A stretch of DNA of 64,000 bases from Microbacterium sp. T2.11-28 (lineage in GTDB: Bacteria; Actinomycetota; Actinomycetes; Actinomycetales; Microbacteriaceae): NCBI RefSeq assembly GCF_950097975.1, contig NZ_CATNHF010000001.1, positions 434,001 to 498,000 of the forward strand, in the 5' to 3' direction. This document shows positions 22,269 to 34,433 of this stretch, one piece after another. How positions within the stretch are numbered: the stretch's first letter is position 1; every line of letters begins with the position of its first letter. A model generated the notes under the pieces. That model had not been told where the DNA came from, did no database searches, and saw nothing but the letters and a program-made list of their open reading frames with translations. Both the position numbers and the translations under genes were made by a program.

Positions 22269-22862
22269 TTATAGGTCGCGCAGGAGCGGCGCCAGCGCCA
22301 CGAAGGCTCGGGCCCGGTGCGACTGCGCGTTCTTCTCCTCGGGCGACAGCTCGGCCGCTGTGCGCTCCGGACCGGTCTGGTCGTCGGGGATGAAGATCGG
22401 GTCATAGCCGAAGCCGCCGCCGCCGGCGGCTGCGGTCGCGAGGCGGCCCGGCCAGATGCCCTCGACGACGTGCTCCGCCCCCTCCGGTGTCACGAGCGCG
22501 ATGACCGAGGTGAAGTGGGCGGTGCGGCGCGGATCGGCGATGTCGGCCAGCTGATCGAGGAGGAGCTCGACGTTGGCGGCGGCGTCCTTGCGGTGCCCCG
22601 CCCAGTACGCCGAGAAGGCCCCCGGCGCCCCGCCGAGGGCGTCGACGCAGATGCCCGAGTCATCGGCGAGGGCGGCCAGGCCCGTGTGCGCCGCTGCCGC
22701 CCGGGCCTTGATGAGCGCGTTCTCGGCGAACGTCACGCCGTCCTCGACCGGTTCGGGACCGTCGTAGGCGACGACCTCCAGGTCGGGACGGGTCGCTGCG
22801 ACGATGTGACCGAACTCCTCCACCTTGTGGGGGTTGTGGGTGGCCAGGACGACGCGCGGCAC
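22269..22862 (-). CDS. rdgB: RdgB/HAM1-type dITP/XTP pyrophosphatase
   Basis: A 197-aa nucleotide-pool sanitising enzyme hydrolysing dITP, ITP and XTP. Family motifs are LATHNPHKVEEF at the start, TFAENALIKARAAA, LADDSGICVDALGGAPG, GFGYDPIF and the SHRARAF motif near the end. It follows rph with 1 bp between them in the murI-rph-rdgB operon, a common bacterial arrangement. Confidence 0.95.
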   Translation of the reverse strand: MPRVVLATHNPHKVEEFGHIVAATRPDLEVVAYDGPEPVEDGVTFAENALIKARAAAAHTGLAALADDSGICVDALGGAPGAFSAYWAGHRKDAAANVELLLDQLADIADPRRTAHFTSVIALVTPEGAEHVVEGIWPGRLATAAAGGGGFGYDPIFIPDDQTGPERTAAELSPEEKNAQSHRARAFVALAPLLRDL

Positions 22863-22863
22863 G

Positions 22864-23613
22864 TCACGCCTCCGCGACGTCGCTCGCCAGCGCGCTGGAC
22901 TGGAGGTCGCGCAGCGACGCGCAGCCTGCGAGCCCGAGCTCGAGGAGCGCGTCGAGCTCGCGCTTGTCGAACGGCGCGCCCTCGGCGGTGCCCTGCACCT
23001 CGACGAACAGGCCGCGCCCGGTGACGACGAGGTTCATGTCGGTCTCGGCGCGCACGTCCTCGACGTAGGCGAGGTCGAGCATGGGGGCGCCGTCGATGAT
23101 GCCCACCGACACCGCCGCGACCGAGTCGACCAGCACCTGCGCCTTCTTGGCCACGAGACCCTTCGCGCGACCCCACTCGACGGCGTCGGCCAGCGCCACA
23201 TACGCCCCCGTGATCGCCGCGGTCCGCGTGCCGCCGTCGGCCTGCAGCACATCGCAGTCGATGACGATCGTGTTCTCGCCCAGCGCCTTGGTGTCGACCA
23301 CGGCGCGCAGGGACCGCCCGATCAGCCGGGAGATCTCGTGCGTGCGGCCGCCGATGCGCCCCTTGACCGACTCGCGGTCGTTGCGCGAGTTGGTCGCCCG
23401 CGGGAGCATCGCGTACTCGGCGGTGACCCAGCCCTTGCCCTTGCCGGTGAGCCAGCGGGGCACGCCGCCGGTGAAGGACGCGGTGCACAGCACCTTCGTG
23501 TCGCCGAACGAGACCAGCGCGGACCCCTCGGCGTGGGCGCTCCAGCCGCGTTCGATGACGACCGGTCGCAGCTGGTCGGTGGTGCGGCCGTCGGCGCGGA
23601 CGATGTCGGTCAT
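22864..23613 (-). CDS. rph: Ribonuclease PH
   Basis: A 249-aa phosphorolytic 3'-5' exoribonuclease that trims tRNA 3' ends. It opens [19 protein letters not shown], has [11 protein letters not shown], and the catalytic region [31 protein letters not shown]. Length is typical. Its ATG overlaps the murI stop by 4 bp. Confidence 0.96.
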   Translation of the reverse strand: MTDIVRADGRTTDQLRPVVIERGWSAHAEGSALVSFGDTKVLCTASFTGGVPRWLTGKGKGWVTAEYAMLPRATNSRNDRESVKGRIGGRTHEISRLIGRSLRAVVDTKALGENTIVIDCDVLQADGGTRTAAITGAYVALADAVEWGRAKGLVAKKAQVLVDSVAAVSVGIIDGAPMLDLAYVEDVRAETDMNLVVTGRGLFVEVQGTAEGAPFDKRELDALLELGLAGCASLRDLQSSALASDVAEA

Positions 23614-24437
23614 GGGGTCCCCTTCGGAAGGTCGATGGCGCCGGTCTGCACGAGGCGGACGCTCGAGACGCCGCGCCCCATCAGCCGGTGGGCGAGGCTC
23701 AGGAACTCATCGGCGGAGTCGCCGGTGGCTTCGTACACGTGGGTGGCGGTGGCATCGGGTCCGGCGAGGAGGTCGCGCGACACCAGCTGGCGGTACACGT
23801 CCTTCGCGGTCTCGGTGTCGCTCGAGACGAGCGACACGTCCGGTCCCATGACGTAGCTGATCGCGCCCTCGAGGAACGGGTAGTGGGTGCAGCCCAGCAC
23901 GAGGGTGTCGACGCCGGCATGACGCAGCGGCGCCAGGTAGTCCTCGGCCACCGCGAGCACGTCGGGCGAGTCGGTGACACCCGCCTCGACGAACTCCACG
24001 AAGCGCGGGCAGGCCTGCGCGAAGACGGTCAGGTTCTCGTTCACCCCGAGCATGTCCTGGTAGACCCCCGAGCCGACGGTCCCGGCGGTCCCGATGACCC
24101 CCACCCGCCCGTTGCGCGTGGTCGACATCGCGGTGCGCACCGCGGGCCCGATCACCTCGACGACGGGCACGTCGTAGCGCTCGCGCGCGTCGCGGAGCAT
24201 GGCAGCCGACGCGGTGTTGCAGGCGATGACGAGCATCTTCACGCCCTGATCCACGAGCGTGTCGAGCACCTCGAGCGCATAGCGGCGGACGTCGGCGATG
24301 GGCTTGGGGCCGTACGGCGAGTGAGCGGTGTCGCCGATGTAGAGCACGGATTCCCGGGGCAGCAGCTGCGAGACCGCGCGCGCCACCGTGAGTCCCCCGA
24401 CGCCTGAATCGAAGATCCCGATCGGCGCGTCATTCAC
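23610..24437 (-). CDS. murI: Glutamate racemase
   Basis: A 275-aa enzyme converting L- to D-glutamate for peptidoglycan. It has the N-terminal [17 protein letters not shown] with the catalytic Asp-Ser, ACNTASAA with catalytic Cys, and LGCTHYPFL with the second Cys. First gene of the murI-rph-rdgB operon, divergent from pncB over 59 bp. Confidence 0.96.
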   Translation of the reverse strand: MNDAPIGIFDSGVGGLTVARAVSQLLPRESVLYIGDTAHSPYGPKPIADVRRYALEVLDTLVDQGVKMLVIACNTASAAMLRDARERYDVPVVEVIGPAVRTAMSTTRNGRVGVIGTAGTVGSGVYQDMLGVNENLTVFAQACPRFVEFVEAGVTDSPDVLAVAEDYLAPLRHAGVDTLVLGCTHYPFLEGAISYVMGPDVSLVSSDTETAKDVYRQLVSRDLLAGPDATATHVYEATGDSADEFLSLAHRLMGRGVSSVRLVQTGAIDLPKGTP

Positions 24438-24496
24438 GATCCCAGCCTACCCGGCGCAGCCGGGCCGGATGCCGGCGGCGTCGATAGAGTGACCGC

Positions 24497-25864
24497 ATGA
24501 GCGTCGCGCCGAGCGAGTCCCCGCACCCCTCTCCGAACCACTCCCCGAGCACCGCCCTCCTCACCGACCGGTACGAGCTGACCATGCTCGACGCCGCGCT
24601 GCGCGACGGCACCGCGGCGCGGCACTGCGTGTTCGAGCTGTTCGCGCGCCGGCTCCCCGGTGCGCGCCGCTTCGGCGTCGTCGCGGGCACCGGGCGCCTC
24701 CTGGCCGCCCTGCAGGACTTCCGCTTCGGCGAGGACGAGCTGCGCTTCCTGCGCGACGAGCACGTCGTGAGCGCCGAGACCCTCGCCTTCCTGGAGTCGT
24801 ACCGCTTCTCCGGCTCGATCACCGGCTATGCCGAGGGCGAACTGTACTTCCCCGGCTCCCCCATCCTCACGATCGAGGGGTCCTTCGCCGAATCGGTCGT
24901 GCTCGAGACGCTCGCCCTCAGCGTGCTCAACCACGACTCCGCCGTCGCCAACGCCGCCGCCCGCATGAGCATCGCCGCCGGCGACCGGCCGCTCGCGGAG
25001 ATGGGCTCCCGCCGCGCGGCCGAGCAGTCCGCCGTGGCCGCCGCGCGCGCCGCCTACATCACCGGTTTCGGCGCGACGAGCAACCTCGAGGCGGGCCGCC
25101 GCTGGGGCATCCCGACGATGGGCACCGCCGCGCACGCCTGGACGCTGCTGCACGACAGCGAGGAGGCGGCCTTCCGCAGCCAGATCGAGGCGCTCGGCAC
25201 CGACACCACCCTCCTGATCGACACCTACGACATCCGCGAAGGCGTCGCCGCGGCCATCCGCGTCGCCGGCACGTCACTCGGCGGTGTCCGCATCGACTCG
25301 GGCGACCTCCCGACGGTGGCGGCCGAGGTGCGCGCCCAGCTCGACGAGCTCGGGGCCACGTCGACGCGGATCACCGTCACCAGCGACCTCGACGAGTTCG
25401 CGATCGCGGCGCTCGCGGCGTCTCCCGTCGACGCGTACGGCGTGGGCACCTCCGTCGTCACCGGCTCGGGCGCACCCACGGCCGGGATGGTCTACAAGCT
25501 GGTCGCGCGTCAGGCCGCCGACGGCTCCTGGGTGGGGGTCGCGAAGAACTCGACCGACAAGGGCTCCCGCGGCGGACGCAAGGCCGCCTTCCGCGAGCTC
25601 GAGCGCGGGAAGGCGGTCACCGAGCTCGTGACCGTCTCGGACGGGTTCGAACCGGTGCCCACACCCGCCGACCACCCCGACGCACGGGCGCTGCAGGTGC
25701 TGCTGGTCGATCACGGCGACACGGATGCCGCTCATCTCGGCCCGGAGGGCGTTGCCGCCGCCCGGGCGCACCACCTGCGGGTACGCGAGGAACTGCCGGT
25801 GCGGGCGCTCGCGCTCAGCCGCTCGGATCCCGCCCTGCCGACGGTCTTCCGCGACGTGGAGTGA
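24497..25864 (+). CDS. pncB: Nicotinate phosphoribosyltransferase
   Basis: A 455-aa enzyme joining nicotinate to PRPP in NAD salvage. Family features are LLTDRYELTMLDAALRDG, GTGRLLAAL, FPGSPILTIEGSFAE, the TSNLEAGRRWGIPTMGTAAHAW region and VRIDSGDLPTVAAEVR. The stop is followed after 3 bp by the convergent DUF3039 gene. Confidence 0.94.
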   Translation: MSVAPSESPHPSPNHSPSTALLTDRYELTMLDAALRDGTAARHCVFELFARRLPGARRFGVVAGTGRLLAALQDFRFGEDELRFLRDEHVVSAETLAFLESYRFSGSITGYAEGELYFPGSPILTIEGSFAESVVLETLALSVLNHDSAVANAAARMSIAAGDRPLAEMGSRRAAEQSAVAAARAAYITGFGATSNLEAGRRWGIPTMGTAAHAWTLLHDSEEAAFRSQIEALGTDTTLLIDTYDIREGVAAAIRVAGTSLGGVRIDSGDLPTVAAEVRAQLDELGATSTRITVTSDLDEFAIAALAASPVDAYGVGTSVVTGSGAPTAGMVYKLVARQAADGSWVGVAKNSTDKGSRGGRKAAFRELERGKAVTELVTVSDGFEPVPTPADHPDARALQVLLVDHGDTDAAHLGPEGVAAARAHHLRVREELPVRALALSRSDPALPTVFRDVE

Positions 25865-25867
25865 CGC

Positions 25868-26134
25868 TCAGCCCATCAGGGACTCGTAGATCTCCTTGCA
25901 CGTCGGGCACACGGGGAACTTCTCGGGATCCCTCCCCGGCGTCCACTTCTTGCCGCACAGCGCACGGACCGGCTTGCCCGTGAGCGCCGACTCGAGGATC
26001 TTCTCCTTCTTGACGTAATGGGAGAAGCGCTCGTGGTCGCCCGGCTCGACGTTCTCCTCGCGGATGAGCTCTTCGAGCTCGCGATCGAGGGTGGCGAGGC
26101 CTCCCTGGTCGGGACTGTCCAGTGGCGTGCTCAT
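25868..26134 (-). CDS. DUF3039-family small protein
   Basis: An 88-aa conserved actinobacterial protein. It has HERFSHYVKKEKILESALTGKPVRALCGKKWTPGRD and ends FPVCPTCKEIYESL; the Cys and His spacing suggests a zinc-binding knuckle. Biological role unknown. It sits between pncB and the ABC exporter genes. Confidence 0.88.
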   Translation of the reverse strand: MSTPLDSPDQGGLATLDRELEELIREENVEPGDHERFSHYVKKEKILESALTGKPVRALCGKKWTPGRDPEKFPVCPTCKEIYESLMG

Positions 26135-26174
26135 GGACAGCGAGTCTACTGGCGCACGGTCACCGGCGGACGGT

Positions 26175-27706
26175 TCACGCCGATTCGACGAACTCCATCA
26201 GTCGCCCGCCGCGGCGCTCGAAGAACCAGCCGCCCAGGAGCACCCCGGCCGTCAGGACCGAGGCGCCGATCGCCAGCCCGCCCCAGAACGCCGACCATGC
26301 GGCCTCGTCGTCACCGCCGAGCGTGAGCCAGCCCCACCACAGGGCGGGGGCGCTCACGACGAGCGTGCCGACGAGCACGGCGCCCTGGGCCAGCGCTCCC
26401 CCGGTGCGCTGCGGCTGCTGGAAAGGCCCGTCGCCCGGTCGCGAGGCCGGGTAGGGGGCGAGCACCGACGAGAGCGAGGAGAGGCCGAGGCCCGAGAGGA
26501 ACAGGCTGGCGCAGACGCCCACCATCGCGGGAAGCAGTGCCCACCGGCCGTGCATGCCGACGGTCACGGGGACGGCGATCGCCAGCAGCGGCACCGCGAT
26601 CAGGGTCACCGGAACGAGCCGGCCCAGACGGTCCGCCGCACCGCGGACCGCTGAGGCGACATGCATCCACAGCGCGGTCGAATCGTAGGCGAGGTCGTTG
26701 TGCGCGAGCCAGCCGAAGAAGAGCGCGATGAAGGGTGCCGGCAGCAGCGCGGCGAGCGACAGGGGCACCCCGACCACGACCAGCGGCACCATCGTGAGGA
26801 TCGCGGAGATCGGGACGACGAGGAAGTTCATGATGTAGCGCGGGTCGCGGAGCCAGTAGATGAGGCTCCGGGCGGCGATCGCGCCGGAGGGGGTGCCGGG
26901 GGTCACCGCGAACCATCCGAGCCCGCGCTGGGCGCGGGAGCTCAGCGGTCGCTCGGTCGTGGTGAGGAGCCAGTGGACCAGAGCCCACCACGTCGCAGCG
27001 AGCAGCAGGACGGTCCCGACGGCGACCAGCGCGGGCAGGAGCGCCGCATCGTCGAGAGCCCGCCACGGGAGCGCCCACGCGGCCCCGACGGGGGTGACCG
27101 CGAGGATGTCGACCGCTTCGGTGAGCTGGGTGGGGACGCGGCCGCGCCACTGCAGCGACGCCAGGAAGACGACGACCGGCACGACGACCACGAGCAGCCC
27201 CACCAGGAGCAGTCCGGTGAGCTCCCGGGAACGGCGGTGGCGGAGCACGCGTGCCGCGAGCGCGGCGGCCACCTTGCCCCCCAGCACGCAGGTCAGGATG
27301 CCGAGCACGACAGAGATCACGCCGACCGCCGGGGCGGCCCCGTGCGCGCCCCACAGCGCGACGAGTGCGACGCCGAGGGCCATCAGGGAGAGGACGGGCA
27401 CGCTCGCCACGCTCGCCAGGAGCACCGAGCCGGCCAGAGCCGTCGGAGAGACGCCGAAGACCGCGAACCGCCGGGGGTCGAGCGGATCCTCCGGCCCGCC
27501 GAGGAGCGGGGTGACGAAGAACCCGACCGTGATGCCCGCGCCGCCGACGATCGTCACCGTCTGCGCCACCTCGTCCGGCGCGTCGCGCAGCCGGAGAAGA
27601 CCCCAGACGACGGCGCCCAGTCCCACCACGAGCGCGGCGAGGACGGCGACCGACCGCGTCACCTGACGGGCATCGCCGCGGAGCGCACCGACGAGGAGAG
27701 CGAGCC

Positions 27707-27731
<25 letters not shown>
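26175..27731 (-). CDS. ABC transporter permease (ABC-2-like, 518 aa)
   Basis: A large hydrophobic protein with about a dozen predicted membrane segments. The start is GTG 27731 (MAAHVLRLRLALLVGALRGD), which overlaps the ATPase gene by 25 bp; longer frames run through the ATPase gene. It includes ARSLIYWLRDPRYIMNFLVVPISAILTM, a stretch typical of ABC-2-type export permeases. With the adjacent ATPase it would form an exporter whose substrate cannot be read from sequence. Confidence 0.85.
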
Positions 27732-29419
<1,688 letters not shown>

Positions 29420-29612
29420 CCGACCAACCTAGCAAGACCTCGCCGGGAGTCCGCCGGGTGCGTCACGGTGCGCCACGGACCGCCGCAGGTCACGAAAGGG
29501 CAACGAGCCGCGGGCATTCTGCGGGTTCCCAGGCGTCTTCGGTAGCATCGGATGCGGCACGAAGGCGTGTCTCTTTGTCTAACAGACAGTGAACACCTTC
29601 AGGAGCATCATC

Positions 29613-30305
29613 GTGACTCTTCAGATCGTCATCCTCGCAGCGGGCATGGGCTCGCGGCTCGGGCGCAGCCTGCCCAAGCCGCTCACCGAGCTCGCCGACG
29701 GTCGCACGATCATGCAGCAGCAGCACGACAACATCCGCGCCGCCTTCGGGCGCGACGCGCGCATCATGACCGTCGTCGGCTACCGCGCCGAGACGATCGT
29801 CGAGGCGTTCCCCGAGGTCGACTACGTCTACAACGACCGCTACGACCAGACCAACACGTCCAAGAGCCTGCTGCGCGCCCTCAAGGCGACGGGCAAGGGC
29901 GGCGTGCTGTGGATGAACGGCGACGTCGTCTTCGACCCGCGGGTGCTCGGACGCGCCATCGCGCACATCGAGCGCGGCCAGTCCTTCGTCACCGTGAACA
30001 CGGCGAAGGTGAGCGACGAAGAGGTCAAGTACACCGTCACGCCCGACGGATACATCGACGAGCTCTCCAAGGTGGTCGTCGGCGGGATCGGCGAGGCGGT
30101 CGGCATCAACTTCATCTCCGCGGAGGACAAGCGCACGCTCATCGCGCACCTCGGCCGCGTCGACGACCAGGACTACTTCGAGCGCGGTCTCGAGAAGGCC
30201 ATCGCCGAGAACGGCCTGCGCATCGAGCCGCTCGACATCTCCGACCTCTACGCGGTGGAGGTCGACTTCGCCGAAGACCTCGAGCGCGCCAATCAGTTCG
30301 TCTGA
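29613..30305 (+). CDS. Nucleotidyltransferase (LicC/RmlA-like NTP transferase)
   Basis: A 230-aa single-domain sugar- or choline-phosphate nucleotidyltransferase. The N-terminal signature is VILAAGMGSRLGRSLPKPLTEL; LWMNGDVVFDP holds the metal-binding Asp; the end has VEVDFAEDLERA. GTG 29613 is preferred over GTG 29589 because AGGAG lies 7 bp before it. The domain resembles CTP:phosphocholine cytidylyltransferases; given the CDP-glycerol polymer genes downstream a role in activating a cell-envelope substituent is plausible but not proven. Confidence 0.82.
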   Translation: MTLQIVILAAGMGSRLGRSLPKPLTELADGRTIMQQQHDNIRAAFGRDARIMTVVGYRAETIVEAFPEVDYVYNDRYDQTNTSKSLLRALKATGKGGVLWMNGDVVFDPRVLGRAIAHIERGQSFVTVNTAKVSDEEVKYTVTPDGYIDELSKVVVGGIGEAVGINFISAEDKRTLIAHLGRVDDQDYFERGLEKAIAENGLRIEPLDISDLYAVEVDFAEDLERANQFV

Positions 30306-30382
30306 CCTCGCGCCCCGGGCTCGGCGGCGCGCCCGCGGCCATCAGCACTCGCCCAGCGAGTGCTCCTACGATCGTGGCTGAT

Positions 30383-31324
30383 ATGGCCGAGGTCCCCCGC
30401 ATCCACTCCCTGCCTCCCGACGCGCCGTGGGCCGGCGGCATCCCACCCGAGGGATCGCCGGAGCATCCGCGCGTGATCCGCATGCTCGACCGGGTCCTCG
30501 CCGTCCAGCGACCGGTCGTGGTGGCCCACCTGCGCAGCATCCGGCTGCGCCACCCCGGCGCCGACACCGCGCAGGTCGTGCGGATGCTCGAGCGGCGCTA
30601 CCTCGCCGCCGTCACCACCGGAGGCGCCGCCGTCGGGGCGACCGCCGTGGTCCCCGGCATCGGCACCGGGATGACCCTCGCCCTGAGCGGCGTCGAGACG
30701 GTCGGCTTCCTCGACGCGACGGCGCTGTTCGCCCAGTCCCTGGCAGAACTCCACGGCATCCGCGTCGAGAACCCCGACCGCGCGCGCGCCCTCGTCCTCA
30801 CCCTGATGCTCGGATCCGAAGGCGTCGACCTCGTGTCGCAGTGGGCTCGGCAGGCGTCCGGCAAGGGCGCCCCGCGGGAGAAGTACTGGGGTGAGCTCAT
30901 CACGAAGTCTCTCCCCCGCGCCGCCGTCGGCCCGCTCGTCGACCGTCTCAAGACGGCGTTCGTCCATCAGTTCGCGGCCAAGGGCGGTGCCTCGATCCTC
31001 GGCAAGGCGCTGCCGTTCGGCATCGGCGCAGCCGTCGGCGGCACCGGCAACCACCTGCTCGGCCGCCGCGTGCTCGCCAACTCCCGGCGCGCTTTCGGAG
31101 CGCCGCCGCTCACCTACCCGGTCGAGCTCGAGCCCAAGCCCGGGGCCGTCCGCGTGGAGCACTCGCTGGTGCGCGCCGCCCGCCGCGCCGGCGGCGCGGT
31201 CGCGGGCGCCGGCAGGAGCGTCACCGACGCGGTGGGCCGTGCCGCCTCCGCTCCGCGCGCTGCGCTGACCCGACGCACGGACGCGGCCCCGACGGCCGAC
31301 CCGGACGACCTCGGCGACGACTGA
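30383..31324 (+). CDS. Unknown Gly/Ala-rich membrane-associated protein (313 aa)
   Basis: From ATG 30383, an N-terminal basic helical region leads to a glycine-rich hydrophobic hairpin (AAVTTGGAAVGATAVVPGIGTGMTLALSG) and a second hydrophobic stretch (ILGKALPFGIGAAVGGTG). The C-terminus is Ala/Arg-rich. The Gly-rich hydrophobic motifs suggest peripheral or hairpin insertion in the membrane. No family recognised. Confidence 0.75.
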   Translation: MAEVPRIHSLPPDAPWAGGIPPEGSPEHPRVIRMLDRVLAVQRPVVVAHLRSIRLRHPGADTAQVVRMLERRYLAAVTTGGAAVGATAVVPGIGTGMTLALSGVETVGFLDATALFAQSLAELHGIRVENPDRARALVLTLMLGSEGVDLVSQWARQASGKGAPREKYWGELITKSLPRAAVGPLVDRLKTAFVHQFAAKGGASILGKALPFGIGAAVGGTGNHLLGRRVLANSRRAFGAPPLTYPVELEPKPGAVRVEHSLVRAARRAGGAVAGAGRSVTDAVGRAASAPRAALTRRTDAAPTADPDDLGDD

Positions 31325-31422
31325 CCCCCCTGACAGCGGCGCCGCCCGGGCGGTAGCCTCCGGGCGGGACCATTCGACGGTCCCGGACCTGGGCGAGACC
31401 ACTGTGCGGGCAGGAGGGGATC

Positions 31423-33000
31423 GTGACGTCGTCGGAGCGGGACGGGCGGCCGGCGCTGCCGCGCGAGTTCGGGGTGTCGGGCACGGTGCCCGCGGTGGAC
31501 GGGACGGAGCCGGCACCTCCCGGGCCGCCTCCGGCGTTCCCGCTGCCGGGGATGCCGTCGACGGTGTCCCTGGTGACGGACTCGGTGATCACCCGCCCGC
31601 TGGCGGAGCGGATGGCGGGCTCCGGCGACGGCGAGCGCATCGGCATCGTCCTGGAGGTGCGCAGCGACGGCGGGCTCGCGACCGACGAGGCGATGTCGCA
31701 GCTGCGGGTGCTGATCACCCTCACGGCTCCCGACGCGCCCGTGTGGGAGACCCGGTCGTACGTCCTGGCGGCCCTCACCCGCGAGGAGATCCTCGAGCTC
31801 GTCGAGCGCGACGCCGCGGCGGTCGACGGGGGTCGCGCGCCCTCACGGCACTCCCAGCGCAACGCGCCGCGCCGGTTCATCTCCCGCATCTGGCCGAACT
31901 TCGAGGTCCGCGCGACGATCCACCGCTCCGCTCTCACGGTGAAGGCCGATGCGGCGGTGCGATCCTTCGAGGCGACGGGCGCCGGGATCGTCTGGGCCGT
32001 GCTCGACACCGGCGTCGACGCGCGCCATCCGCACTTCCAGACCTACGACACCCTGGACCTGCCCGGCCGGCTCGCCCACCGGAGCTTCGTGGCGGGCAGT
32101 GACCGCCCTCTGGCCGACGAGAACGGTCACGGCACGCACGTCGCGGGCATCATCGCCGGCGGGAGGACGGCGACCGCGCGCAAGCCGATCGTCGCGGCCA
32201 CCTGGTACCGCACGCCCGACGGCGGCGCCGGCGTCGAGCGCGTCGAGCTGGAGCGCATCAGCGGGATGGCGCCGCAGACGAAGATCCTGTCGCTGCAGGT
32301 GCTGCGGGAAGACCGCACCGGCGACGTGGCCGCGCTGCTCGAAGCGCTCGAATACGTCCAAGAGCTCAATCGCGGCGGTCGTGAGCTCAACGTCCACGGG
32401 GTGAACCTGTCGCTGGGCTATCCGTTCGACCCGTCCTGGTTCGGCACCGGGCTCTCCCCCGTGTGCCGCGAGGTGGACCGCCTCGTCGCGATGGGCGTGT
32501 GCGTCGTCGCGTCGGCAGGCAACACGGGCTACGGCGCAGCGCGCGACACGGCCGGGCGCGAGATGCGGCTCGGCTTCGGCATGACGATCAACGACCCGGG
32601 GAACGCCGCACGGGCCATCACCGTCGGATCGACCTCCCTCAAGCCGTATCAGACCGGCGTCTCGTACTTCTCGTCCAAGGGACCCACCGGCGACGGGCGG
32701 TCCAAGCCCGATCTGGTCGCCCCCGGCGAGCGCGTCGTCAGCGCCGGCGCCGGATCGATGCTCGCCCGGGCGCGGGAGCACGTGAAGGACGCCGGATACG
32801 TGGAGGATTCCGGGACGTCGATGTCGGCACCGCATGTATCAGGAGTGGCGGCCGCGTTCCTCTCTGTCCACAAGGAGTTCGTCGGCAGACCCGACGACGT
32901 CAAGCGCATCCTCATGGATTCCGCGGGCGACCTCGGCCGCGAGCGGACCTTCCAGGGCGCGGGGATCGTCGATGCCATGCGGGCGATCCAGTCCGTGTGA
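31423..33000 (+). CDS. Subtilase (S8 peptidase), apparently cytosolic
   Basis: A 525-aa subtilisin-family protease from GTG 31423. Catalytic residues are Asp195 (WAVLDTGVDARHPHF), His236 (NGHGTHVAGIIAGG) and Ser466 (SGTSMSAPHVSGVAAAFLS); the oxyanion Asn lies in VVASAGNTGYG. The first ~180 residues are not a signal peptide or a classical I9 propeptide but a Pro-rich lead and an alpha/beta domain. Absence of a signal peptide suggests it acts inside the cell. An alpha/beta hydrolase gene follows after 17 bp, so the two are probably co-expressed. Confidence 0.92.
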   Translation: MTSSERDGRPALPREFGVSGTVPAVDGTEPAPPGPPPAFPLPGMPSTVSLVTDSVITRPLAERMAGSGDGERIGIVLEVRSDGGLATDEAMSQLRVLITLTAPDAPVWETRSYVLAALTREEILELVERDAAAVDGGRAPSRHSQRNAPRRFISRIWPNFEVRATIHRSALTVKADAAVRSFEATGAGIVWAVLDTGVDARHPHFQTYDTLDLPGRLAHRSFVAGSDRPLADENGHGTHVAGIIAGGRTATARKPIVAATWYRTPDGGAGVERVELERISGMAPQTKILSLQVLREDRTGDVAALLEALEYVQELNRGGRELNVHGVNLSLGYPFDPSWFGTGLSPVCREVDRLVAMGVCVVASAGNTGYGAARDTAGREMRLGFGMTINDPGNAARAITVGSTSLKPYQTGVSYFSSKGPTGDGRSKPDLVAPGERVVSAGAGSMLARAREHVKDAGYVEDSGTSMSAPHVSGVAAAFLSVHKEFVGRPDDVKRILMDSAGDLGRERTFQGAGIVDAMRAIQSV

Positions 33001-33017
33001 GGAGCGAGGAGGACGCG

Positions 33018-34289
33018 ATGAAGCTTCCGTACGCCGAGGTGCGGATCGACGGGAAGGGCGCCTGGGTGGAGCCCGACGACGTGGACGGCGCCTCCGATCT
33101 GCTCGCCACCCACGCCGCGACCGATGTGCTGATCCTCTGCCACGGCTGGAACAACACCCCCGGCGACGCCCGTGCGCTGTACGAGCGGCTCGTGACGTCG
33201 ATCGTCGCGGTGCGGGACGCCGTGCCCGGGAGTCGCCGCCGGCAGTTCGCCGTGGTCGGTGCGATCTGGCCGTCCATCCAGTGGGCACCGCCGGAGAACT
33301 CCGGCGCGGGCGCGGGGGCGGACGGCCCCGCGGAGGCCCTCCGATCCGAGATCGAGACCATGGTGACAGGTGCCGCCGCGCGTCGGAGGCTGCTGGCGCT
33401 CGTGGACCGGCTGGAGCACGACCCGGACGCGGCGGTGCAGTTCGTCGAGGTGCTGCGGACCACCCTGCCCCGCTCGACGAAGGGCGAGGACGCCGCGGCG
33501 TTCCGGATCTTCCGCAGCGCGCCGGCCCTGGAGGTGATCGAGGCCGTGCGCGGCGGCGCCGACGAGACCGCACCCGCCGCCGTCGGCGGAGCGGCCGTGC
33601 TGGACCTCGCGGCGCCGCCCGAGCCGGTGGACGGCGGCGGCGCAGGGCTCTTCTCCTCGCTGATCGACGCTGCGCGCAACGCGCTCAACATCGCCACGTA
33701 CTACACGATGAAGGAGCGCGCCGGAGTCGTGGGGAGGAAGGGGATCGCACGGCTGCTCGAGCGCCTCCACGCGGATCATCCGCAGGCGCGCCTGCATCTC
33801 GTTGGTCACTCCTTCGGGGGCCGCGCGGTGACGGCGGCCGCCGACGCCGCGAGGGCTCCGGTGTCGTCGCTCACGCTTCTGCAGGCGGCTTTCAGCCACT
33901 TCGGGATGGCGCGGAACTGGGACGGGGCGGGGACCGACGGGCTGTTCGCCGGCGTGCCGGCCAAGGTGGAGGGCCCGATCCTCGTCACGTTCACGCGCAA
34001 CGACACCGCGGTCGGTCTGGCCTACGCGATCGCCTCGCGCCTCGCCCGTCAGATCGGCGCCGCCATCGGCGACGAGAACGATCCGTACGGCGGAATCGGA
34101 CGAAACGGCGCGCTGAAGACGCCGGCGTCCCTCCCGCCCGGGAAGCTGCGCGCCGTCGGCGGCGCCTACGACTTCCCGCCGGGACGGGTCGCCTCCCTCA
34201 ACGCCGACTCCTACATCACCGGGCATTCCGACGTCACCGGCCGACAGGTCGCGTACGCGCTGCTGCGCGCCGTGGACGCCCCCGGCTGA
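33018..34289 (+). CDS. Alpha/beta-hydrolase-fold protein paired with subtilase
   Basis: A 423-aa protein with an N-terminal VLILCHGWNNTPGDAR segment (oxyanion-type loop) and the nucleophile elbow LHLVGHSFGGRAV with Ser265; a C-terminal His in YITGHSDVTGRQV could complete a triad. Between these lies a long insert. GAGGA precedes the ATG by 6 bp. There is no signal peptide. It may be a lipase/esterase or a non-catalytic partner of the subtilase; the substrate is unknown. Confidence 0.8.
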   Translation: MKLPYAEVRIDGKGAWVEPDDVDGASDLLATHAATDVLILCHGWNNTPGDARALYERLVTSIVAVRDAVPGSRRRQFAVVGAIWPSIQWAPPENSGAGAGADGPAEALRSEIETMVTGAAARRRLLALVDRLEHDPDAAVQFVEVLRTTLPRSTKGEDAAAFRIFRSAPALEVIEAVRGGADETAPAAVGGAAVLDLAAPPEPVDGGGAGLFSSLIDAARNALNIATYYTMKERAGVVGRKGIARLLERLHADHPQARLHLVGHSFGGRAVTAAADAARAPVSSLTLLQAAFSHFGMARNWDGAGTDGLFAGVPAKVEGPILVTFTRNDTAVGLAYAIASRLARQIGAAIGDENDPYGGIGRNGALKTPASLPPGKLRAVGGAYDFPPGRVASLNADSYITGHSDVTGRQVAYALLRAVDAPG

Positions 34290-34433
34290 GCGCGGGACGG
34301 TGGACGGCTGCGGCGCTCAAGTGAGACGCTGGCTCCTCCCCAGGTCGCTCTGCGTCGCCGCCATCCACCGCGGACCGGCGCCGAGGGTCGTACGCGTCCT
34401 CGGGCGTCGGACGCCGTACCTACGGTGGGGGCC

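Noticed and set aside
22260..22273. Zur-box-like TGAGAACGGTTATA upstream of the CDF exporter
   Set aside because: It resembles actinobacterial Zur sites only partly and overlaps the rdgB stop codon; a single weak match is not enough.
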